The position numbers were made by a program, and so were the translations under genes. A stretch of 64,000 bases of DNA from Hymenolepis diminuta (taxonomy: Eukaryota > Platyhelminthes > Cestoda > Cyclophyllidea > Hymenolepididae). The stretch lies in assembly GCA_900708905.1 (NCBI GenBank), contig CAADRB010000069.1, forward strand, positions 521,214 through 585,213. Reading direction: 5' to 3'. Positions 21,754 through 32,699 of this stretch are shown here, piece by piece. The notes under the pieces are model-generated. The model saw only the letters and a list, made by a program, of their open reading frames with translations, did no database searches and was not told the DNA's origin. Every line of letters starts with the position of its first letter. Position 1 is the stretch's first letter.

Positions 21754-22200
21754 ATGTTAATGGGTTATGACAACAATATCAAATATCAGAGTACAAAGGA
21801 TTTCTGTCACGCTGATGGCCTATCTCGCCTCATCGATTATCGGCGCTGGGAAAACGCAGAAACAGTAGTTACATTCGGGTCGGTCGAAAAAAATGTGCAG
21901 GAAGCGTTAAAGTTTATCCACTCCAAATGGCCTTCATTTCCATCAAAAGACGATCTGCTTGAGCTTTACCGTCACTGAGGTTCAATAGTGATAGTTGGCT
22001 CTTATTTAATATTTTTGGATAAAGTTATTGTTCCTTCTGCACTTAGAAATAAGGTGCAATGAGAATTTCACTCCGGCCATCCTAGTATAAACCGAATGAA
22101 GTCCAGAGCCAGAGGATACGTTTACTGGCCGGGCGTGGACAAGGGCATCGAATATCTCATGAGCCAGGGTAGCAAATGTAGCAGGCTGCAGAGAACGGGG
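21754..22200 (+). pseudogene. Connection region and integrase zinc finger, truncated
   Basis: LMGYDNNIKYQSTKDFCHADGLSRL is the conserved linker. After a stop at 21976-21978 comes an integrase HHCC region (FHSGHPSINRMK, YVYWPG). The first Cys of the final CxxC is replaced by Gly. Similarity ends near 22200, before the catalytic core. Confidence 0.82.
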
Positions 22201-22225
22201 ACTTCTAGTTTGTTACGTGTCAACA

Positions 22226-23202
22226 CATTCCATAGCAAACTTTGAACCATGCTTTCTCAAAATTAATACCAAATACTCTAAACTGTCTTCACTTAGCCCT
22301 GTTTGAAATAACATATTTTAGAGTAGACTAAAACCAAATTGCAAAAAGTGTTTTAGTTATGGTCTGTGTAAAATCTAGTTATATATGCTGTTATGCAAAT
22401 GATGGCAATGAACCTTGATGGATAATAATACATTATAGCTTTATCTAATCACGTGGGCCCTTATGATGAACTATCCTAAAAAAGAAGGGATAGTCAAATA
22501 GACAGATATGTGAAAAAAAACAACTATATAAAATAAAATTGTTTCCGAACCCTATTTAACTTTCCCGTGTTACTACAAAATAGCGTTTCTAAATTCACAC
22601 GAATTCCATTATGCAAATAATCAGATTTGGGCTATTAACTGCAATTGAAAATGTCGCTCCGATTATGAAGGGATCACTAAAATTAAGACGATCTCAGGGT
22701 CTGGCGACATGGGCATTGAAAAGCTAACTTAAGTTTCGCTAACATAGCCATTTAAAACATGTTCCTTGAAGTAAAAATATATACGTCAGATCGTAATGAC
22801 ATACCACTTATTGATTTTATAAAATTTTATAATTTTATATAAAATTTTTTTATATTGATTTCCCGCAAGCAATGCCGCAACTCTCTATAGCATTCTGAAT
22901 TAATATTTTTATTTCTGAAACTATTTTGATTTTTAGCAGAAATAAAATCATGAACTTTAAGGGTGCAGTGAGCTTTAGAATTAAATGACTGTGACATGTC
23001 TAAATTTGGTAGCCCGAAAATTTTGATTGGATTTAAAGTAGCCCTATTCCACTATAAAACGGCATTAAGAATCTGATCAAGCTAGGCTTGATATTCCCTT
23101 ATTAAATTAATGATTTTCTTATCGCTAACAGGTAACGACAGCCTTTAAGGGATAAGAAGACCAAGAGGGGTTTGGACAAATGTTTATCTGGCAGTGGAAA
23201 AC
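22226..23202. other. Intergenic, AT-rich
   Basis: No gene is recognised. A run of about 45 bp of almost pure A/T with palindromic TTTTATAAAA-type words sits at 22812-22856, and a CACGTG E-box near 22451. Confidence 0.5.
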
Positions 23203-23253
23203 GAGAGGGAAGGGGGGAGGGAGTAGGAAGAGGAAGTGAAAGGAAAGCGGAGG
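23203..23253 (+). repeat. Purine tract with G-rich core
   Basis: 48 of 51 bases are purines (interruptions at 23224, 23237 and 23248). The core GGGAAGGGGGGAGGG (23207-23221) could fold as a G-quadruplex or support triplex DNA. This is unusual in such AT-rich sequence. Confidence 0.7.
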
Positions 23254-23365
23254 CGTCAATAATAAAGGAGGGCAATTCAGATTGTGGGGAACAGGCGAAA
23301 TGGGGAACGATAAAGCATTTAACCGATTTTGCGTTCTTTGTTCATTGACATTTAGAGAGGGAGCA

Positions 23366-23467
23366 TGAGTCAGTAGGCGCCCCTTATATGGAGGGACTCA
23401 GCAGACCAATGTGTTAGAGTGAGCAGCGCAAATTTTAACTGCCTCATTAGTTCACCTGCGTATAAAA
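23366..23467 (+). promoter_or_regulatory. Promoter-like motif cluster (AP-1, CArG, CCAAT, E-box, TATA)
   Basis: TGAGTCA at 23366-23372 (AP-1), CCTTATATGG at 23382-23391 (perfect CArG/SRF box), CCAAT at 23406-23410, CACCTG at 23453-23458 and TATAAAA at 23461-23467. The CCAAT-to-TATA spacing (about 55 bp) and order fit a rightward metazoan promoter with a start near 23490. No first exon was proven downstream. It could serve the membrane-protein gene ending at 36892 or the candidate exon at 32571. Confidence 0.45.
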
Positions 23468-23490
23468 CCTGTCATAATGACAAGAAACGA

Positions 23491-26400
23491 TAATTTGTAC
23501 TATTTAATTGCCACTTTATACTGCATAACCGTAGATTTGAAGTGAAATTTGGCATTTTTTGGGTATATATCAAGAGAGAAAGAGAAAACTATTTGCCAGA
23601 AATATGTGAAACCCCATTGTAAATTGAAATCTGTCAGAGACTTCAAATATTTATTATAATTTTTAGAATTATGCATATTATTAACATAAACAACTGTTCC
23701 ACCTTAGATCTCGCAAACAAAATTGTTATTGATAAATGTGATGGATGGAATTTATAAGCTTTAAAACGGGAAGGAGTTAATAACGACTTTGAAAAGAAAA
23801 ACGTTCGTTTCTTATGAATTTACAATTATTTATGCTCACAATATACAAGAAATCTAATACAGAAATCGTCAGGTATATAAATAAGCTCTTTGCTCAAACT
23901 TAGTAATTTTCCTAGAGTTTAACTCAGTGCAGACAAGTGTATCTAATATAATTTGTCCCACAGAAGGGACCGCGTAGAGGGAGTTTTATTGCAAAATGAT
24001 TAGTAATTGAACACAATTAATGCCACGCTGTACGAATATTTATCTCTGATTGTCTGGAAGGTCTCTGCACGCACCACCGCGCTTGATCGATATCCCTTTG
24101 GTCAACCGTGGATGTTTTGTACACTTCATTCATAGCGGTTATATTTATATATAAAGAATGAAAATTAAAACAGTCGTTTTGAGCTAAGGTATTGCTGTAT
24201 CTAAATATTCAACCAAAACTGACTTAATATTAGTCGATATTTATTTTCGAATAGACGTCAATTTTACCATAAAAGTGTCAAAATTCAAGGAGAGTACTCA
24301 TATCCTGCATATCTTGTAGAAGATTTGGTGGTTTTCAATATCTCAAGCTATGTTATTTTCGCTGTGGTTGCGAAGTCCTCAACCTCCAGTTTTAAAATTT
24401 TCTGTTAATCTTCGTCAATGTTTTTTATTTTATCCTGCTATGCAGAAGGAAACGATATTTTCTTTAATTTAAAATATTGCATTTTCCACTCCTTTGGTTT
24501 CCCTTTATTTGAGCTAACTCGTTACTTTACATATGTAAAAGGCACAAAGTACTAAATACCTGATTTTAAGATCATCGCCTGTTCTCATTAACTTCAGGTT
24601 TTTATATTTGTGTCCTCAATTCTTTTGATAAAGATTAAGATCTTACTTCGCATCGTGTAAATTTAATTTGCCTTGAACTTCTAATATTTACCAAAATATT
24701 TTGATATTTATATTTATGTTTATGTTTATGCCAAAAAAACATAAAATCATCGAATTTAAAAATGAATGGAATCCCCGGAAAAAGTCATCACTGTGTTGCC
24801 TTAGGGAATCGAATATGTAAAAATATGTCTTTACTTGGTTAAGTTTAGCAGCATATGAAATAAGTCCAAAAATAACAAATAATAATAATAATTGTGCAAT
24901 CGAGCTTCAGTTGGGAATAATCAATAGACGAAAGTTTATTTTAATTCGAACTACTAGAGGTATATGGTGCATACATGGGCTTCGTCCCAAAACCCAGGCG
25001 AATACTAGAATAATAAATGTTTTTTTTATCTCTATTTTATTAATTTTTATTATTTTTGATAATATACAAAATATCATCTTAAGACGAACACAGAAAAATA
25101 TGTCAGATCTGCTTTCAAAAATGAATGAAATATCCTAATAACGCGATATTTAACTTATCTTTTTCATTTAACGATAGTTAATCAACTAGGGTAATAAATA
25201 ATCTCGAACCAAATTTATTGCATACCGATGTAAAACTTATGTGCTTTAATAGAAATTAATGTTGGCATTTAAAATTTTTACTTTATATAATCTAAAATAC
25301 AAAGACAAAAATTACCCATAAAAATGAAGTTAGTTTAAAACGTTCATTTTGGTAGCATTCGACCTTAAAACATATTATTGAAATCTGCGCATGAATTAAA
25401 GTAAACGATAGTCGCGGGATGAGCGGCGTTAATCTATGTTCATTTTATGGATTATCCCTTAATGTATTCTTCATTTTATTGCCCTGCGTTTTCAGTACTT
25501 CACGGGATTTTGTAGAAAGTAAGCATTTCTTTTATATATTTTAACTTGTTAGGTTTTATGCAAATATATGGATTGTCATTTTGACGGCATACAGACCAGT
25601 AATAATGGATTTTGATATCATTTATTTTCTTATAATTTATAATTTTTGAGCGCTTTAACCAAATTTTTGTCATTGGTTTTTTAATTCGACTACATATATT
25701 CATTAATTAGTTCAAAAATAACTACAAATTTCATGAAGCATGCTAGAACAATAAAATCTAACATCAAAAGTGTGTTAAACTAAAAGATTCTTTCCTTTTT
25801 TGAATAAAAATCGTTTTATTGGTTGATTTTCAATTTTATTATCACTCTCCACAAATTTTATTTAAACTGTGGAATTTTCGTTCATGAAATTTAATTTCTC
25901 TAATTAAAACACATTTGTCAGCGAAATTTTTAAATATTTACTTTGTCTTTAAATGTATTAACTTTTTTGTGCTTATTTCTTTTGAAATATCCACCTGACT
26001 TCTTGAGTATTCATTTACCCAGTGATATCTTATCCCAGTTTCGTTCTATCTTTTCGTGAAACTTCAAATTTCGATACTTCCATCCTATTTACTGTTTATT
26101 GGCTCTCTGCTTTTCAGCCAAATTTTATCAGACCTTTCATATTTCCTACCTGGATCTTAATTCTGAAATACTTAGGGTTTCTGTTTTTGACCTCAGATTC
26201 TCTATATTTCTCTTCAAACAGAAACGCTATTGATTAATAATCTAATTTGTTAGTAATGAATTACAGAAGGACAGCCCTTCTGAGTGACTCTGACTTTTTA
26301 GCTTAATTACTTCAGGATTTTATGATGCACTTCAGTGTAAGGCTATACGGCTTATGTCAGTGGTATTCATTGACTTTTAAGGCTCGGTTATGCGTGAATG

Positions 26401-29400
26401 AAGACCATATTCTAATAAAATAGATGAATTGTTATTTTTTAATTTTTTAAAGTCATGTACATTTCCTTTGATCGAATTTCCATTCAAATAATGCTACTTA
26501 AATTTGTGTCTTGCGTTCGATTCAGAGGCTAGAAAATGCGTTAAATTCAAATCGTCTCACAAAAACTTTTGCCGTGAAATTTTTCAAAAATTTCAAATGC
26601 TAAATTTGTTGTTTATTTAGGCAAAAGTCGAAGTAGTTAGATTGAGAAATTATTCGAGAATTGTTTGATTTTCATTGGAAATGGAAATTTATCCATTTAA
26701 CATGAGTGAATTCAGAATAAAAAGTACCCGCGTATTGGAAATTTAAGCACTTCATAAGGAGTGATTTTTTAAGGAAACTTCTTATTTATAATGATTGGGG
26801 GTCTTGAAAATTAATTGAAATTCAACTGTAATTCAGCCACTAAGATTTATAAAATTATTTTTTCTGCTCGAAATTTGTTTTCAAACAATTTTCGCCTGTC
26901 TCGCTATTTGTCACAATTTTTTTCGCTTTTCCGAACCCGTTTAATTGTTTGCTTCCTAACGGTTAATTCAGGAAGCTAGATTTTACAGTTTTCGGATATT
27001 TTTCCCGGCAAAATCACTGAAATTTGCGTTGCTTGCAATATTTTAGAGACTGATGGTCCTTTTCATTGCTTAAATAATATACTTATGCAACCCTGAACGA
27101 CTAAATTCATTACTTTATCTGGTTTTCATAGGGGGGTACTGTTCGTTCCAGCTAGTCCTTCGGCAGGCCTGAAAAGTGTGGCCCCTAAATTTTGGACAAG
27201 AAAATATGTAATAAAAGTTTTCTGAAGGGTTGTTTGAATGTTCTGAGCCAACCGAATTAAGGAACTCGCCGTACCGTTCGCAAAATTTTCTTATAACTGT
27301 TGAAATCAACAACATCTTACTCTCTTTTAATTACTTCATATTTATTCATTTTTTAATTTTATTTCTCTTTTAATAGCAGCATCTAATACATTCTACTTTG
27401 TGTTTTAAAATACCTTATTTCAGTAAATCCTCTAATTTTGAAGTTGAAGTTCTTCATAATCCGTAAGCTTATTTCAGATCGATTTTTCTGCTTTGAAATA
27501 TTACCTATTAGATTGGTCAGAGTAAATTATCCTTAAGTAACGATCACTTAAGATCACATTTAAATACACTAAATTACAGTAAGTAAATAATAGAATATAC
27601 AAGGAAAGAATGTGCTATTCAAAACACTCCTTCCTGACATTATTTTGGCTGGAGTTTCTTTCGCATTCGGTCACTGAAATATCGTTTACAATCAACCTCT
27701 CCCTAGAACATTTTTCATTCTTCAGGTGCATGCTGCCACCTAGCTATTGGAATCATTGTCATTATTAATTAAGATCATTCGTATTTATCTCCTCTCTACC
27801 CCTCCTCACTCCGGCATAAATAAAGGGTCCTAAATTTGGTCAACTCCATTGATCCACTGGGTTAGCAGACCATATGGAAAGACCGAGTATTGTTTTCATA
27901 TCTACCTTTGCTCCAATTTTATTAATCACTTTAACTTTTTTAAAACTTGGCCCTCGATTATTTCGCGTTATCAATAAAAAATTTGCTGCCATTTTCAGTT
28001 AGTAGTTTCTGATATCGATAAATTTACTAATTCTTAAAGTTGCTGGGGTCCTTGGCATCAAGCTACTACTTAATGTCAGTGGATGTTATTCCACTTTTAA
28101 TTAGAGATTAGAAATATTCAGAAATTTTTTAACTAAATTCTTTTTCTGCCTACTTTTCGTGATTAGATGCATCCGATCTGTACACGCAGCAATTAAAAAT
28201 GGAACATTTGATATGCATCTGTATTTTTTTTTATTTTAAACCCCTCATTTAATGAAATGCTTTTACAAGAAGGTCTGATGCAATTGCTTCACCTACTTGG
28301 TTTGTTGATTGCGTATATATGGCTTATTCTTCTTATCTGTATGTAAGATCTTGCTAAATGTGATTCATCCCCTATCATTATCATCATCGTCATCATCACC
28401 GTCATTAAAAACTAAATCCAAGTTCACCTTTATCCCTAATGTGTTTATGTCCTCATGTGCATCTACCCTGTTTTTTCCTTGCTAATTTAAATTAAGACTA
28501 TCTAATGTTCTTTTATGGTCAAACATGGTCAATTCATCATTAAAATTACTTGTTACTGAGAGCCCTGATTATATTAGATTTTTTAGTATAAAATTCACGT
28601 AAAAGATACAGTATCGGAGTGCATAATCTTTTCTTGTTAAGCGATTCTTACTCTAATAATTTCCTTAAAATATTCATATTATATTACTTAGGGTGTCATG
28701 AGACTTAATCGATAAAGCAGAAAGATAATTAAATAAAATTGAGTTGTGTACTGATTTTGTCACGGGTTAGAAATTTATCAGTGCATAGTTATCTGGACGA
28801 TCAAATTCACTTGCTTATTTCCAAAAAAAGTAGGTTTTTGGCAAAAGATATTATAAGACATCTTCTTTCAACTAGGTTTGTATTTATAAGACATTTATTT
28901 TAATGAGCTTAGCATATTCACGTTGTATTGCTATAATTTCCAGCAGAGGAAATTCTTATACAGTTTTTATTGTGGGAAAGCAACTAAAATCGATTAAATT
29001 CAATAAATGATGGCCGAAAATATTTTTAAGGTTATTTAGGTTATTGCTGGATCTTACTTCATTTGATTTTTGGTATTGAATTGCACAATTATTACTAAAT
29101 GGGTATTTGATGCTTCAAAACTCATCACAGGGATTAATGAGAGAATTCTTGCCTACTGTGTTTAGTGCTTAATAACCGCTTGTGTAAGTATAGGATTTGG
29201 TCGAGTCACTTCAATTGATTTTTACATGATATTAAGTAGCTTACATGATCTTAATTGAGCAAAGATGAGATTGTTAAAATATTTACGTTGTATCATTTTG
29301 TCCAAAAGTTGTATTTTTTGATTAAATGGTCGTTTCATTAATTAAACACATTTCACCATTGCTTGCATTTTTGTTTCCGTTAAAAGAAGGTAGAGTATTT

Positions 29401-32400
29401 CGGCTTTTTATCTCACTTAATATGAGTCACAACATAGACAAAACTTTGAAGTTGGTCTCTCGATATGCGAATTTTTGACCCGGCAAAGCTCGTTGTAAGG
29501 GGTAATTCACCACAATTTTCCCAAACTTTTCGCTATCACAAAATATTTATATCCTTTGAAAAGGCAGAAGACATTAAGGTGAAGAATAGAGGGAAGTAAA
29601 GCCACATAAAACATTCAGTCAAATTTCTGAGGAGTCAGATTTGACATATTAATGAGTGACAAATAAAAAAAATTGGAGGAGAGGGAGAGAATTTATTTTT
29701 AATTATTATTTTCTTGCCCGTGTCGATAGGTTTATTTGCCGAATCTCAAGATGCCGAATATTTAATTCCTCATCTTGCTATGAACTTTGTAATTAAAAGT
29801 TTATTAATCGCATAATTTATTTGTTTGCTATAATATAACTGACCAGAAAAATCGTGGAAGTAATCACCTATTCGCAGTTGCAATAAAAGATTTTTGGCAA
29901 AGAAAAACTTACTGATGGAAGTAATTTGTCCTTGAAAATTTTAATTCTGGCTGTCAAAAAATTATTATAACCACCAAAATTTGCTTGAGTACTCCTAATT
30001 AATATCTCAAATATAATAATTCATTTGGATTTTGGACATTCAGAACCGGGCTTGTAAAACCTTTTTTTATATTACTTTAGAGACATTTTAGGAATTTCAT
30101 CCAATACGCGATATACTATTTGAATGTCTCCCGCAAGTAAATTCATACCCTAATTGAAAATAGCATGACAAATATAACCAACAGTCTATAAGTAGTTAAT
30201 AACTGCAGTAAAGTTCCTGGAGAGGACACGTCTCGATTACATTATATCTAGTCATAATTGTTTGCGCAGTCAAACAGAATAGAGCTGATGACATAGGGAA
30301 GGCAATTGTACCTAGTCCCCCGTGTCTCAAAGGGGATTTATCATGTGGCCTAGACACCACACATTCTTAATGAGAATTGCAACTTCTTATTGAATAAGTT
30401 CTCCTTAACATGCGCACTTTAATTAAGAATAGAGGCGTAAAATTATATACCATGAAATTTGTACCTTTCGTGTGAAATTTTTCTTGAAAATTGTTTTGCT
30501 TTTGTGAGCTAGATTCCAGCCGGAAGAGGTGAATAATGGTTGTAAACGGTCTGGTTGAGCTAACTTTCTTTGATTTTAGATTGTAGGTCGTTTTACACTC
30601 GCCCAATTTGATCGACATTAACAAGATTTGAATGGGATGATGGATGGCATAGATAATTAGTACCACTTATTTTTTAATTGCATATTAAGTATCGAATTTC
30701 CTTTCCATATTTACGAATGACCTTTTATATTTGACTATTTATAGTTCAAATATTACGCTGGTGGTTATTATAAACCTTATGAATAACCGGTATTCGTTGC
30801 ATAAAACAGTGCTATTAAATGATTAGACGGTTTGCACAGTTTAAATTGAGTAATACACTTTGTAAATAAATTTTAATGGAGTTTAAAGCACACATTGCAT
30901 TCACCTTCATAGAGCTGTACAATTTCGTTGTTTTCATATTAACCTTATATTTTCCATATTAATTTCAAACCAAGCCACACAAATCTTAAAATTTAAAGTT
31001 AAATTCAACTATTCGAATTTTTTAGCTTTAAGGGTAAATTTTATCTATGTGGATCAATATTTTTGTCCAGTTTATTTGTTCGCCCTTCTTTCTAATGAGT
31101 TTGAACCGGAATTAGTCTTGGTTCCTAGTAAGATTAAATAATTAAAAAATATTGGGAGGCTTTTTAGAACTTAAAACTTTGTAAAAAAATATTCTCTTAG
31201 AGGTGTTTCGCTATACTTCTCATTCTAAGTAGGAACTCAAAGCTGACTTTTCCCATTTTATTGCATTGGGTAAACCCCGCCAAAACATCAATCTTTAGAG
31301 TATCCCGAGATAGGAGTTTCTCCACTACTTTCTAACTAATTTTATTCGCTTGGATGCAAAATCTAGCCGATTGGTTTACATTTGTATGCGCAACTATTTT
31401 CCGACAAAAAACACTGATCAGGCTAATTTGGAATACAAAAAAGAATTTGAAACAAAGTGTTCTCGTTTCACGACTTAGTTGATTCAGCCTGAAAATTTTG
31501 ATCAAAACTATATCAAAAAGAAATCGCTAATTCAGTAACCAACTAGTTTCATTCCCATTAAAATCAATAATTTTTCATTAATATTATGAACCAATCAACT
31601 CTCTTAGATAGCTACAATTCAACTCTTCATTGTAAAAAACTATTTACCTCCATTCATTTTAGCAAAATGAGGTGGATTTTAGCAGAAATTTAAGTGCTCT
31701 ATTTACCCAAGCCAGTAATTATAATTTAAACGGCATCCAAGTCCAGAAAATCAGTAGTAATTGCAAAGGATACATAAATCGCCTAAATATGTTTATTACT
31801 ATGGTTTAGGCTTTAATTATATACTTATATTTGCAGTGTATTCCAGTTATTTTGACACTATATTTCATACCTCTTATTTGAGGTAAGCCTTAAAATCTTG
31901 ACAGCTTGATGAATTGGCTTGTGGAAAAATATTTTGTTATTATTTTCCACTTAGAACTGTCTAAAAGACTCTACTGTGACTTCACATGCTGTTTGAAAAG
32001 TTGCTACTTCAAATCACGATGTCATTTGAAAGTCGCCAATGATTTTACCTTATTTTGCGAAAGCAATTTAACAAATAATATCAAAGCAATTTTTGGGAAC
32101 AAATCTTGAATTTTGTGCCATCATGAAACAGTACAACTGAAACAATTACTGTTTTTTACTTCTATTCCTACGGTTATTTGCTTATTTGATTAAAAATAAG
32201 TATCCAATCTTTGAGAGGAGAAATTACGACAAATCAGATACGCGTTTAATTTTTTTTGGATGCTTAGGCATTGCGATGTTGAAGCACTATTCTCTTCGAT
32301 ACAGGATCGCTTTAACATTGATAATTTCTATTTCAGCTTCTTTTATTTCATATGAATAGGTGAGCCCCTTTAGACCCATCTGGCATTTCTCGAACATGTT

Positions 32401-32570
32401 TCAATGTCCGGTTTGTTACTTTTGTGATGATTGAAACAGTGATGTTTGATAGACCCCACTCTCTCTCACACTCTCCCACTCATGATTGTATGTATTCGGA
32501 TTTAAACAGCAAGATTTTACTCCGGTTTTATCTCAATGTCTTATTTGCGCTCCCTTCTCTCCTCTAATAG
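23491..32570. other. Long non-coding stretch
   Basis: No exon could be supported. It may be intron of a plus-strand gene starting near 23.5 kb. It contains a (TCA)n-type microsatellite at about 28373-28406 and AT-rich low-complexity DNA. Scattered open frames of 65-100 codons on both strands look like chance. Confidence 0.45.
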
Positions 32571-32677
32571 TAAGTCTAAATCAGACTATTATCGAACGAA
32601 TGGCTAAGAAGGCAGACCAATATATCATGGATTCATCTCGAACTGGTCTAATTGGTGTTGATAGACTTCTTCATTAA
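32571..32677 (+). CDS. Candidate 3'-terminal exon, unknown product
   Basis: A strong pyrimidine-rich acceptor (CCCTTCTCTCCTCTAATAG, AG at 32569-32570) opens a frame entered in phase 1. It encodes SLNQTIIERMAKKADQYI and then a Ser/Thr/Gly-containing tail ending DRLLH, with TAA at 32675-32677 and AATAAA 13 nt later. The composition looks like soluble protein. I do not recognise the family and cannot connect an upstream exon. It could still be chance. Confidence 0.33.
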
Positions 32678-32689
32678 TTTTTTCCATTT

Positions 32690-32695
32690 AATAAA
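32690..32695 (+). terminator. AATAAA after the candidate terminal exon
   Basis: Canonical poly(A) hexamer 13 nt after the stop at 32677. It is meaningful only if that exon is real. Confidence 0.3.
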
Positions 32696-32699
32696 GTAA

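Larger units (their letters stand above)
19169..22225 (+). mobile_element. Decayed Ty3/Gypsy LTR retrotransposon, truncated in integrase
   Basis: Gag, aspartic protease, reverse transcriptase, RNase H and the integrase zinc-binding region follow each other in Ty3/Gypsy order over 3 kb on one strand. The text resembles the widespread animal lineage often annotated as K02A2.6-like. Many in-frame stops and at least three frameshifts show that it is inactive. The integrase DDE core is missing. No full LTR pair was found, but a 23-nt direct repeat with 19 matches lies at 19169-19191 and 22203-22225 and may be LTR-edge remnants. It lies 1.7 kb upstream of the hexosaminidase start, in opposite orientation. 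Confidence 0.88.

Noticed and set aside
23477..23545. 22-codon frame resembling a signal peptide just after the promoter cluster
   Set aside because: Its ATG would lie upstream of the start implied by the TATA-like box, and no good donor follows in the right place.
27115..27315. Minus-strand 66-codon open frame
   Set aside because: No recognisable motif and no exon signals; open frames of this length are expected by chance in this window.
28373..28406. Spaced repeats of ATC/TCA as a possible CRISPR or tandem array
   Set aside because: It is a short imperfect trinucleotide microsatellite in a eukaryotic genome.
32337..32359. 23-nt segment flanked by a good acceptor and AG|GTGAGC donor
   Set aside because: Open in only one frame, whose phase cannot join the candidate exon at 32571; most likely chance.
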